DNA from: an uncultured Lachnospiraceae bacterium
GTDB lineage: Bacteria > Bacillota > Clostridia > Lachnospirales > Lachnospiraceae
Length of the DNA stretch: 64,000 nt
Direction of reading: 5' to 3'
Assembly (NCBI GenBank): GCA_902779355.1
Contig: CACZBF010000006.1
Span: forward strand, 62,001-126,000
Shown piece after piece: positions 46,001-52,939 of the stretch (position 1 is its first letter; the number at the start of each line of letters is the position of its first letter). The translations under genes were made by a program, and so were the position numbers. Under the pieces are notes generated by a model. That model saw only the letters and a list, made by a program, of their open reading frames with translations, did not search any database and had not been told where the DNA came from.

Positions 46001-47576
46001 GTTTTGATTTTTTTTCCAATTTATCAACTAGCCCATTGATTGCATCAACTATATCTCTTTCGGAAGCTGTATCTGAATGTTCTGTGTAGATTTGTTTATA
46101 CCACTTATCTATCAGCTGTCCATTCGTTGCACAGCCATTGAGTTGGTTTTTATTATCTATTTTCTCCCATATATACAAATTACTAGGTATACGCAGTAAT
46201 TCCTTGAGTTTTTTTGACATCGCACCATAATATTCTCCAACAACGTCCTTAACAACAACGTCATCAAACTCCCCTACAACTATCTTACGCCATTCATTTT
46301 CAGTTTCATTTTGTTTTGTCTCAAACAATCTATTTATATTGTTGTCGTTTTCAAGATCATACTTTCTGCACACAAAAACGATGCTTATTTTATGATCTCG
46401 CCCTTCATTGATTGACTCTACCTTTCTGATCAAGTCCATACATACATCAAGTGCTTGTACGGAATTTGAGTTGGTCCATCGCAAAGCATCCAATTGATCT
46501 AATATAATTACTGCCTTTTCGTTTCTTGAAAGCATATGAAGCACATATATAAAAGAATTCGAAAACGCCATATCATGGCTCCAGATATCACAGCATTTAT
46601 TTGGTGTTTTTCGATCCAGTTTTAAAGCTATATATGGGATTGTGTGTTCTTCACAATAGTTTGTGATTGCTTTTGTGCATCCACTCTTTCCTGTACCTGC
46701 TCCTCCAGAAATCACAAAAGACTTCTCATGCTTGATCAATTCAATACATTGATCAAATTCTTTTCTATGAATTAGTTTGTCATTAATCAGTCTGAATTCC
46801 TCATTGTATTCCTTGTTAATCTCTAGTAAATGTTGATATTCCCTTCCATCTCCTTCTATCGACCTCAACCGAATCCCATGCTCTTCAAAGAATTTTTTCA
46901 ACTTAACGATAGTTATCTCTTTTCCAAGTATATCCCCATCAACAATATACGAAATGAGCGAATCATAAACCATTTTGCACTCTGTTATAAACAAAAATTC
47001 TATTTTATTATTTATTTGTTCGGATAGATCAAATGGCGGTATCGTTTTGATGGCTATGCGCCTTAAGAAGTCTATGCTCTTTTCAATCTCTTGATAGCGT
47101 CCTTCCTTTTCATCTATCAATAGGTTCAGTTCATCGCAAATGATTTTATATTCATTTCTCAAATTCTTATTCGCGCATATCTGATAATGATAGAATGCCT
47201 CCGGACTGCACCCTGTATTCTTTGCTCTGTCAATAAGTGACTCCATGATAGGTGAAACATATGGACTCATTAGTGACACATTTACCAATTCATCGCGTCT
47301 TAGATGAGTAGCCCAATTTCGCAGTATTGCTCGATTTTTTAAGTCAACAATACTCCAGCTACCCTTCTCACCATTTGATGCTTTACATTGGATATACTCT
47401 TTTGCATTATCCTTTCCAACGACAAGAATGTCTGTACCGTTCTCATCGTCTCCAATAGGCTCTATTGTTACACTATAGGTCTTTTCATCAACAACCTTTA
47501 ATAACTCACAGATGATGCATTTTATCTCATATCGATTTCCGGCCTTATCTGCTCGTCCCCCTTTTTCCAAAAGCAT
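43038..47576 (-). CDS. STAND/NACHT-type ATPase with N-terminal PD-(D/E)xK-like domain and helical repeats
   Basis: 1512 residues. The first 90 contain E17, GTDILV (Asp49) and YIQCKA (Gln63-x-Lys65), the D-x13-QxK layout of Mrr/Cap4-type nucleases. The ATPase has Walker A GGAGTGKS (291-298), Walker B AVIILDQLD (355-363) and the R-containing sensor VFVCRKYDL (401-408). A winged-helix part ends with VYEYLLSSGLLVEDD and VHQSIFDYFIAKKM, standard for NACHT proteins. The remaining 900 residues look like alpha-helical HEAT/TPR repeats. This is the plan of Avs-type antiphage proteins: sensor at the C-terminus, oligomerising ATPase, nuclease effector. GGAG stands before the ATG. The trigger is unknown. 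Confidence 0.82.
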   Translation of the reverse strand: MLLEKGGRADKAGNRYEIKCIICELLKVVDEKTYSVTIEPIGDDENGTDILVVGKDNAKEYIQCKASNGEKGSWSIVDLKNRAILRNWATHLRRDELVNVSLMSPYVSPIMESLIDRAKNTGCSPEAFYHYQICANKNLRNEYKIICDELNLLIDEKEGRYQEIEKSIDFLRRIAIKTIPPFDLSEQINNKIEFLFITECKMVYDSLISYIVDGDILGKEITIVKLKKFFEEHGIRLRSIEGDGREYQHLLEINKEYNEEFRLINDKLIHRKEFDQCIELIKHEKSFVISGGAGTGKSGCTKAITNYCEEHTIPYIALKLDRKTPNKCCDIWSHDMAFSNSFIYVLHMLSRNEKAVIILDQLDALRWTNSNSVQALDVCMDLIRKVESINEGRDHKISIVFVCRKYDLENDNNINRLFETKQNETENEWRKIVVGEFDDVVVKDVVGEYYGAMSKKLKELLRIPSNLYIWEKIDNKNQLNGCATNGQLIDKWYKQIYTEHSDTASERDIVDAINGLVDKLEKKSKLYLPSTVIQRELPVYEYLLSSGLLVEDDKKIGFVHQSIFDYFIAKKMNNQLYEGASVEEIIGSKETQTPKRRYQIQMFLQNIYESDIDDFLHTGETILKSENIRYYIKFLIFEYIGQIENPNNAVCDFVIRQVTQPKRVTCWINNVLSGRKQYVSILVKNGIMAQWFENEETKKIVFQLLHSIGDTLSVEEVRFIEDRSFINEEDDRKFAGVLWHRISEDTDELFEYRIKLYSRYPDLMQNVYTQLNEEMPLYEKRIIRIISLFYENKNKAMKPHMSGIDDIIEGNKYEIDDGEYVIDHLLKHIPKEFKVSEERNSDWCACFFPKRGIERLIMMLLKKANQAIIRNNPDRFWEYYDEYLGKRNLLFDELILHGLAWISTQYSDKIMLYIAQDFDNNIYDRTSGEDDELKYVKEAVRIHAKCCSDETFIVFEKQLLHYTPKKAVDLLKRRIEFNKTGNRGRAYWSFWGDLQYELLQVLPYERLSKDGKDLLIVLSRKYRGQRSSYLKETGHGGWIASPVSGKKLGKKEWWRIINNKKIIDRKLPKWIETKGGFIESSIETYTSDFHSVVSNNPEEMIKYVLNRGGQIHESFVDVMYSGIAYSPKINEVRQETCERLFKKYPCNMESERASYFCEIISKKSKIDWSNFVYEKLIEIVADHKGNIEDYKEKNPDSQKLWISSMNCVKGHAAKAIQSLLRERPDLLELFTKSIKMLSSDLDPTVKMASLLPLMTVYDTNRQWAQDTLMELYEKDVRFIVFQNSKAMLLDLYNSYGSRVIHILKKGFESDDELVARIAGYCVCELYIRNQEFNNLVDHIESLGENQVKYISEMAVTYLESEPYRQEAKKLILRLTNSGFDLSDEFSRVFYDNMVDLEKDEEFIKELISSRVGRKVIRAFASFIKKSIYPIRKYGEIIISLCKELVLDDSIVKGRRGEAEDISRLILSLYDECAYVENPIDHKYAEECLDYWDVMFEKQIGYTRELSRQLMER

Positions 47577-47601
47577 ACCTTACTCTCCATCCGCGTGACA
47601 C

Positions 47602-47616
47602 GACATTAGCAATGTC
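47602..47616. promoter_or_regulatory. Short palindrome between the STAND ATPase gene and the plus-strand GT2
   Basis: GACATT-AGC-AATGTC, a perfect 6-bp inverted repeat 26 bases upstream of the ATPase start. It is a candidate operator for either divergent gene. No promoter here reached my threshold for the minus strand. Confidence 0.3.
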
Positions 47617-47710
47617 ATTTGTATAAAAACAACATCTTCTATTCTTCATTCTGTATCCAAAGTGTCTCTCTTTTTGCACTCCATTCTCATTTATGTTATT
47701 CTTTTTTTAT

Positions 47711-48832
47711 ATGAAAAGCAACGAAAATGCGGCTATAGTAAACACTCTATCCGTTATAATCCCAATATTTCAGGCACAGGAATTTCTTGCTGAAACTGTC
47801 TCTCGGATTGAACAATCCACACATGTGCCCGAAGAGATCATCCTTGTCGACGACGGTTCCACCGATGGAAGTGCCGAAGTCTGCGACACACTTCGAAGCA
47901 CTTATCAAAATATCGTTGTCATACATCAGGCGAATCGGGGGATTGCAGAAGCCAGGAATGCCGGCATCCATGCGGCAACCGGTGATTATATCAGTTTCGT
48001 GGATCAGGACGATCTCGTTGAACCGACAATGTATGCGACTGCGCTGAAAAAAGCAGCCTCGACAGATGCTGATCTTGTGATGATGAGTACCGGTCAGCTT
48101 GTGCAGGGACAAAAACTGCCGTATGAATCACTTCCGGATGCTGCTTATCAAAGCAATGAGGTGCAGGATCGACTGCTGAGCGCCTTTCTCTTCCGGGGCT
48201 ATGTGAATCCGAAGCGGGAATCTTCTCTCGCTGTCTCCGCATCCATATGGAAATGCGTGGTCCGGACAGACCTTTTACGCCGCCATCAACTCCGGTTCCG
48301 TCGGTTTGTCAGCTTTGAGGATGACTATCTGATGGTGCTTTCACTCCTCTGTTATGCGAAAACAGTGGTGACCTGCTCTGAGATCGGGTATTACTGGTAT
48401 ATTCACAGTTCCTCCGAAAGTCACAGTAGAAAGCATATTGAGCAGTATACAGAGATGACTTCCCAGCTGATTCAATATATCCGTACCACTATGGAAACTG
48501 CTGACATTGCAGATACCACGATTCAAATATTTCTTGACCAGTTTGTATTTGAAAAAACACTGGATGCCATCGCAAATTCCTATCTGACAAGAGATGCTTT
48601 GTCAAAGGAACAGAAAAAACAGAACGTAGCAGAATACCTGGAGCATTTTTCGTTTTTTACCTTGAACTCAGAACATATTGAACCGCTTCCCCGTTTTTTC
48701 CGGCTGCGCTTTTTGTTCCACTATTATAAAAAAGGAAATCCGGACCGCCTGATCTCCGGTGTCTGTCGATTCCTGCAGGCAGAGGCGAGACTACAACAGA
48801 TGCCACTCGCCGCAAAACTGCTTCGCAAGTAG
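47711..48832 (+). CDS. GT2-family glycosyltransferase
   Basis: 373 residues from ATG 47711; a second ATG at 47693 is also in frame, and neither has a Shine-Dalgarno sequence. LSVIIPIFQAQEFLAETVSRI, EIILVDDGSTDGSAEVCD, GIAEARNAGIHAATGDYISFVDQDD (DxDD) and ASIWKCVVRTDLLRRH, FEDDYLMVLSLL (ED catalytic base) are typical of capsular GT2s. A soluble helical tail follows. A weak promoter (TTGCAC, 17 bases, TATTCT at 47697-47702) puts the transcription start near the ATG. It is divergent from the STAND ATPase. Confidence 0.88.
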   Translation: MKSNENAAIVNTLSVIIPIFQAQEFLAETVSRIEQSTHVPEEIILVDDGSTDGSAEVCDTLRSTYQNIVVIHQANRGIAEARNAGIHAATGDYISFVDQDDLVEPTMYATALKKAASTDADLVMMSTGQLVQGQKLPYESLPDAAYQSNEVQDRLLSAFLFRGYVNPKRESSLAVSASIWKCVVRTDLLRRHQLRFRRFVSFEDDYLMVLSLLCYAKTVVTCSEIGYYWYIHSSSESHSRKHIEQYTEMTSQLIQYIRTTMETADIADTTIQIFLDQFVFEKTLDAIANSYLTRDALSKEQKKQNVAEYLEHFSFFTLNSEHIEPLPRFFRLRFLFHYYKKGNPDRLISGVCRFLQAEARLQQMPLAAKLLRK

Positions 48833-48855
48833 TGATTCAGTAAGAGGATGTTTTT

Positions 48856-49776
48856 ATGCCAGAAAAGAAACATGAAATCGAGGTGACTTTCCTTGTCGCT
48901 TCTTATCAGGCAAGTTTCGAAAAACTGAAGCGATCTGTCCTGTCAGGCATCATTCAAGAAGGGGTTTCTCTGGAGATCATCGTTTGCGATGACGGATCGG
49001 ATGATCCTCATTTCGTGGAGCTGCGTGCGCTTTTTCTGGAGCACGGCTTCACAAATTATGTGCTGCTGGGCGGGGAGAAGAACGCAGGAACCGTCAAGAA
49101 TGTCTTGAAGGCTTCTGCTCATGCCCACGGGCGCTATCTCGTCGCCGTCGGCGCCGGCGACTATTTCTGCCACAAAACGGTTTTGCGCGACTGGTATCAG
49201 GACTGCATCACGCATGATGCTCCCATCTCTTTTGGGGATATCATCAACTTTCGTACAAAAAACGGGCAAGACGAGGTCCTGTCCGTTCCAAGAATTCCGC
49301 ATTGCCTTTTCCTGTATCAAAAAACGCGCAGTCATCTGAATACGGAGCGTTATGCTTATCTGCTCTGTTACGACCATATCTGCGGTGCCAGCTGGATGGT
49401 CAGAACAGATCTGTTCTTTTCCTATACGAAGCTGCTGGATGACCGTGTCATTTACGCAAACGACAACTGTTTTCGCCTGATGATCCACGACGGATATTCT
49501 TTCCGTTATTATCCGAAGGAAGTCATGAACTATGAATATGGCGACGGCGTTTCCACTTCCTCATCTTCGACCTGGTCGACCCGCATTCAGAAAGATATGC
49601 GGGAAACTGACCGTGTTCTCTGCGAAATGGAGCCGAGGGATGCCTTTTCCCGACGGGTGCAGCGCTATTTCCGGAAAGCAGAATCCTGCAAAAGTTCTAA
49701 GGAGCGGACGTTTTTGCTGTTTCTCTCTTTCCCGGAGTATGTCTCGATTTGGATAAGGAATAAGATTGGAAAATAG
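48856..49776 (+). CDS. GT2-family glycosyltransferase
   Basis: 306 residues. EVTFLVASYQASFEKLKRSV, LEIIVCDDGSDDPHFVEL and GEKNAGTVKNVLKASAHAHGRYLVAVGAGDYF give a GT-A fold in which the last part replaces the usual DxD with GAGD. ICGASWMVRTDLFF and NDNCFRLMIHDGYSFRY follow. AAGAGG stands before the ATG. It begins 23 bases after the previous GT2 stop, so the two are a short operon. The changed metal-site region leaves the activity less certain than for its neighbour. Confidence 0.85.
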   Translation: MPEKKHEIEVTFLVASYQASFEKLKRSVLSGIIQEGVSLEIIVCDDGSDDPHFVELRALFLEHGFTNYVLLGGEKNAGTVKNVLKASAHAHGRYLVAVGAGDYFCHKTVLRDWYQDCITHDAPISFGDIINFRTKNGQDEVLSVPRIPHCLFLYQKTRSHLNTERYAYLLCYDHICGASWMVRTDLFFSYTKLLDDRVIYANDNCFRLMIHDGYSFRYYPKEVMNYEYGDGVSTSSSSTWSTRIQKDMRETDRVLCEMEPRDAFSRRVQRYFRKAESCKSSKERTFLLFLSFPEYVSIWIRNKIGK

Positions 49777-49804
49777 ATTAGAATTGCAACTATTTCTGCT
49801 TTAT

Positions 49805-49837
49805 AAACTTGTTTGTCCAGATTGAGCAAACAAGTTT
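49805..49837. repeat. 33-bp palindromic repeat, downstream copy of the toxin-antitoxin bracket
   Basis: AAACTTGTTTG, 11-base centre, CAAACAAGTTT: perfect 11-bp arms. 29 of 33 bases match the copy at 51200-51232, in the same orientation. It covers the stop codon of the minus-strand gene at 49836. No T-run follows on either strand, so a simple terminator is less likely. A recombinase or repressor site is possible. Confidence 0.85.
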
Positions 49838-50315
49838 ATGCGTACAGTTTCACTCGAATCACTTGCTTTAACCTATGATTTCTATCAAAGGTGCTTTCCG
49901 TCAGATGATTTAGTTCCAATAGGTTCTGAATGCACCACTCCGGATCCTGCGTGTGAAATGTATAATAAACGTCATTCATTTGCCTATAGTCAAACCATTC
50001 CGCAATCAATTTCGTGGATGTTTCTCTTGTATACGAAATATATCGATAAATATAGCCCATCCAAAACAGAACATTTTTTGCATATTTGGTTTGTCCGTAA
50101 TCCGAGTCGCCAAACTGCTCTGAGATGCTATGGAGTCCCTCCTTCACGTCCAACGATAGAGCTGCTGGCTCATTTTTATCCAAGAGTTCGAGTAGATTCG
50201 AATGCAAAAATCTCCTGATAAAAACACCTGTGGAACACTGTAATTCATTTGATTTTTCAAACAACTTTCCCTGATATTCCGCTAATAATAACCCACTGTG
50301 ATCAAATTGTCTCAT
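49836..50315 (-). CDS. Putative antitoxin partner of the HTH-DUF3990 gene
   Basis: 159 residues, no named domain. NVLFWMGYIYRYISYTRETS, then AEWFDYRQMNDVYYTFHTQDPEWCIQNLLEL, is a pattern I have seen in short proteins next to DUF3990 genes in gut Clostridia, but this is recollection and not a tested function. It overlaps the toxin-like gene by ATGA, so the two are translationally coupled. The C-terminus ends in a basic RLKQVIRVKLYA. If a toxin-antitoxin pair, this is the likely antitoxin, though which is which is inferred. Confidence 0.6.
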   Translation of the reverse strand: MRQFDHSGLLLAEYQGKLFEKSNELQCSTGVFIRRFLHSNLLELLDKNEPAALSLDVKEGLHSISEQFGDSDYGQTKYAKNVLFWMGYIYRYISYTRETSTKLIAEWFDYRQMNDVYYTFHTQDPEWCIQNLLELNHLTESTFDRNHRLKQVIRVKLYA

Positions 50316-51160
50316 CTCAATATTTCCTCAATATACATTCCCGTTTTAAACTCTCTCTTCGCAAGCTTTAACTTCGTGTCTATCTCATAACTTCGCTCGC
50401 TTAACAGTACCTTGCAATCTTCCCTTTCCGGAGTACACAGATAATACCTTTCAATTGGAATCAGATTTTTCAATGCTTTTTCTTTTTTAAAAATATACTG
50501 ATATCCCAAGTTTGACGCAGATAACGAGTGAAGCGCTACATCTGCGTTGATTTCACCTTCCGTAAACTGCGCCATAATATAAAACATTTTGTTATCTGCG
50601 ATCGGTGCAATAATTAGATCTGAGTCTTCCACTTCTGATATGACCTTTTTCACCATCACATTCTTTTCATAATCCCCCAGCATTCCACGATAATAGCATA
50701 TCGCAATCATCCATTCCATAGAACAGTCAAATCGTTTCGTCTGTATTCCACTTAGAGAATAGCTGAATGAGTAGACCGAAGATTTTTCATATTCACAAAC
50801 AAATGACAACGCCTGATGATAAGTCTCGCCCAAATAAAAACCTTTTCCAAAGTCGCAATAATCTCTCGATCCGGTAGCCGTTACTTCAAATAAACCATTT
50901 TTTGATCCATGAAAAAGGACATTTTTGAATTTTTCCCTTATGAGTTCCTCTTTCACTGTATTCATCCTGTATTTATTCTCGTATACGAAAGAATAAAACT
51001 TTTCACATACGCGATCTGTCGTTCTTCCCTTTTTAGCAATTTCATCCAGTGTTGTTCTGGATATACCCGTCTTTTCCGACAGTTTTGCACGATTCATTTT
51101 TTCTGTTTCAAGAATGAATGCTATATCTTCATTTATCTTGTATTCACAATAAACGTTCAT
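50312..51160 (-). CDS. HTH-DUF3990 protein, putative ADP-ribosyltransferase-fold toxin
   Basis: 282 residues. The N-terminus (residues 12-45) is a Cro/CI-type helix-turn-helix (AKLSEKTGISRTTLDEIAK). Residues 78-200 match DUF3990: NVLFHGSKNGLFEV (HGS, 84-86) and CDFGKGFYLGETYHQALSF, the ADP-ribosyltransferase-like fold. Toxin plus DNA-binding domain in one protein suggests it regulates its own promoter. GGGGG stands before the ATG. The promoter (51188-51215) overlaps one arm of the 33-bp palindrome, a likely operator. Activity is inferred from the family. Confidence 0.75.
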   Translation of the reverse strand: MNVYCEYKINEDIAFILETEKMNRAKLSEKTGISRTTLDEIAKKGRTTDRVCEKFYSFVYENKYRMNTVKEELIREKFKNVLFHGSKNGLFEVTATGSRDYCDFGKGFYLGETYHQALSFVCEYEKSSVYSFSYSLSGIQTKRFDCSMEWMIAICYYRGMLGDYEKNVMVKKVISEVEDSDLIIAPIADNKMFYIMAQFTEGEINADVALHSLSASNLGYQYIFKKEKALKNLIPIERYYLCTPEREDCKVLLSERSYEIDTKLKLAKREFKTGMYIEEILR

Positions 51161-51187
51161 CTTGTTTTTCTGCCCCCTTATTTGTCC

Positions 51188-51215
51188 ATTTTACCACAAA
51201 AACTTGTTTGTTCAA
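51188..51215 (-). promoter_or_regulatory. Promoter of the HTH-DUF3990 operon
   Basis: Minus strand TTGAAC (51215-51210), 16-base spacer, TAAAAT (51193-51188). The -35 lies inside the 33-bp palindrome, so a protein bound there would block polymerase. Confidence 0.55.
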
Positions 51216-51232
51216 GTTGAGCAAATAAGTTT
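51200..51232. repeat. 33-bp palindromic repeat, upstream copy of the toxin-antitoxin bracket
   Basis: AAACTTGTTTG, 11-base centre, CAAATAAGTTT; 10 of 11 arm positions pair. Direct repeat of the copy at 49805-49837. It sits between the toxin promoter and the integrase promoter. Confidence 0.85.
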
Positions 51233-51243
51233 GATGAGGGGAT

Positions 51244-51274
51244 TTGAAAAACCACCTGTCTGTTTTGTTATAAT
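51244..51274 (+). promoter_or_regulatory. Promoter of the tyrosine recombinase gene
   Basis: TTGAAA (51244-51249), 19-base spacer, TATAAT (51269-51274) with extended -10 TGT directly before it. The perfect -10 and extension offset the long spacer. Confidence 0.55.
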
Positions 51275-51316
51275 AAGTTTTTTCAAATTATCAACCATAC
51301 CAAGGAGGTTCTCACG

Positions 51317-52234
51317 ATGAATTATGACAAAACCGTTAAAGAGTACATCAGCTACTGTTCCACTCAAAAAAGACTTAACTTCAAAACAATACGTGCCTAT
51401 ACAACAGATCTCAAGCAACTTGGGGATAATATATCACAAATGGAACTGTCTGAAGTGTCATCAAAAGAAATAGAAAAATATCTAAAAGAACTGCACAAAA
51501 AGTACAAGCCAAAAACAGTAAAAAGAAAGATTGCCTCTGCAAAAGCTTTTTTTCGCTACTTGGAATACCGCGAAATAATCTCCATCAATCCATGGGTTCA
51601 TGTACAAAGCAAATTCCGTGAACCGTCAACACTCCCCCGTATCATCCCATTAAGCAATGTAAAAAAAATACTCATTTCTGTTCATCGACAGATACATGAC
51701 GGAAAAACAGCTTATAGAAGACGCAACGCGCTACGGGATGCAGCCATATGCGAATTACTATTCGCCACCGGTATACGAATCTTTGAATTATGCGCACTTT
51801 CTCCGGAAGACATTAATCTTTCTGAAGATACTGTCTTTATCAACGGAAAAGGTGCAAAAGAACGCATTCTGCAGATAGGGAATCGTCAAGTACATGACAC
51901 CCTCGTTAAATATAAGGAAGAATACGCAAAGGAAATTAGTCAATGTAATCATTTCTTTGCCAACCAGAACGGGCATCCCTTCTCAGACCAATCTGTACGT
52001 CGTACGCTAAATTATTACACGAATCTCTGTGGCATCGATCAGCATATCACCCCTCATATGTGGCGTCATACCTTTGCAACATCTCTCTTAGAGGCAGATG
52101 TTGATATTCGTTATATACAAGAGATGCTTGGCCACAGTTCTATCCATACCACAGAAATCTATACCCATGTGTCTATGGCAAAACAAAGAATGATCCTGTG
52201 TGATAAGCATCCTAGGAATGGGTTTACTATATAG
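51317..52234 (+). CDS. Tyrosine recombinase (XerC/XerD-like integrase)
   Basis: 305 residues. An N-terminal SAM-like core-binding domain (1-100) leads to the catalytic domain with the full set: Arg154 (ATGIRIFEL), Lys near 178-181 (NGKGAKER), His247 and Arg250 (HMWRHTFATSLLEA), His273 (LGHSSIHTT) and Tyr282 (EIYTHV). The perfect AAGGAGGT ribosome site is well placed. It has no excisionase or phage neighbours, so it may act on local sites: the 33-bp repeats, or the 26-bp palindrome over its own stop. Length fits XerCD or small mobile-element recombinases. Confidence 0.92.
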   Translation: MNYDKTVKEYISYCSTQKRLNFKTIRAYTTDLKQLGDNISQMELSEVSSKEIEKYLKELHKKYKPKTVKRKIASAKAFFRYLEYREIISINPWVHVQSKFREPSTLPRIIPLSNVKKILISVHRQIHDGKTAYRRRNALRDAAICELLFATGIRIFELCALSPEDINLSEDTVFINGKGAKERILQIGNRQVHDTLVKYKEEYAKEISQCNHFFANQNGHPFSDQSVRRTLNYYTNLCGIDQHITPHMWRHTFATSLLEADVDIRYIQEMLGHSSIHTTEIYTHVSMAKQRMILCDKHPRNGFTI

Positions 52235-52243
52235 TAAAACCCA
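52218..52243. repeat. Palindrome over the recombinase stop codon
   Basis: ATGGGTTTACTAT joined to ATAGTAAAACCCAT, a near-perfect inverted repeat with one bulged base, spanning the TAG at 52232-52234. No T-run follows. It could be a weak terminator or a recombinase core site. Confidence 0.5.
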
Positions 52244-52304
52244 TAAAAGCATCCATCGCAGCGAAATGGATTTATTAAGGCATCATCGAGTAATCCTTTC
52301 GATA

Positions 52305-52321
52305 GATAATAGTAGATTATC
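52305..52321 (+). promoter_or_regulatory. GATAAT-AGTAG-ATTATC element upstream of the 194-residue gene
   Basis: GATAATAGTAGATTATC, 6-bp arms and 5-base centre, ending 21 bases before the ATG at 52343. Identical to 54199-54215 on the opposite strand, with the same orientation to its gene. Confidence 0.65.
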
Positions 52322-52342
52322 GATAAAAAAGGGGTTCGAAAC

Positions 52343-52927
52343 ATGGCAAGTAACTATAACAATAGCATCACGAATGATAATAAAATCAAGGTATTTTTAA
52401 GTAGACCAAATCCTTTTTTGACCAATCAGCAGGAATTTATTGATAGATTTCGAGAAGAACTTCTGAAGCACGATATTGAAACCATTACGTTGGTCGCAGA
52501 TGATTATGACCTTACCGATTCCATGAATTATCTTAAAGGAATGATAAAACAATGCTACGGAATGGTTATAATAGGTTTTAAGCAGATTTTTATTGAAAAA
52601 GGCTACAAAAAGAAAGGTGGAACTCCCAATCCTAATTTTTTCTTCCCTGATGAAATAGACCTTTCTGGTCAAGCCTTAACAAGTCCTTTTTGTCACATAG
52701 AAGGAACAATGGGATTATTGAACGATCTTCCATTGTTAATAATAAATGAAGACGGCGTCCGTGAGGAAGGAATAATTGCTGGTGGTAAATTTTGCTATAA
52801 GACAGACCCTTTTTCATTAGATAATATTGATTACTTTTTCAAACAAAAGGTCATCGAGAAACAAATAAGTGTATGGCTAGGAAAGGTTAATGAAAATTAT
52901 CTCTTTTTAAATTTAAAAAAGGTGTAA
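52343..52927 (+). CDS. TIR/nucleoside-deoxyribosyltransferase-like protein of unknown function
   Basis: 194 residues. IKVFLSRPNPFLTNQQEFIDRF opens a Rossmann-like fold, YGMVIIGFKQIF is a second core strand, and SPFCHIEGTMGLLNDLPLLII carries Glu120 at the place of the conserved acidic residue of TIR and nucleoside 2-deoxyribosyltransferase folds (family pattern E-x-G-x-A, gKP, LLI). It ends with a short helical tail. GGGG stands before the ATG. It converges with the 412-residue gene at 52940, which has a related N-terminal fold. An NAD-degrading or signal-binding role is inferred, not shown. Confidence 0.6.
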   Translation: MASNYNNSITNDNKIKVFLSRPNPFLTNQQEFIDRFREELLKHDIETITLVADDYDLTDSMNYLKGMIKQCYGMVIIGFKQIFIEKGYKKKGGTPNPNFFFPDEIDLSGQALTSPFCHIEGTMGLLNDLPLLIINEDGVREEGIIAGGKFCYKTDPFSLDNIDYFFKQKVIEKQISVWLGKVNENYLFLNLKKV

Positions 52928-52939
52928 ACACTGTTTATT

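Noticed and set aside
49805-49837. Simple rho-independent terminator for the toxin-antitoxin operon
   Set aside because: No T-run follows on either strand, and a near-identical copy lies upstream of the operon, which a terminator does not explain.
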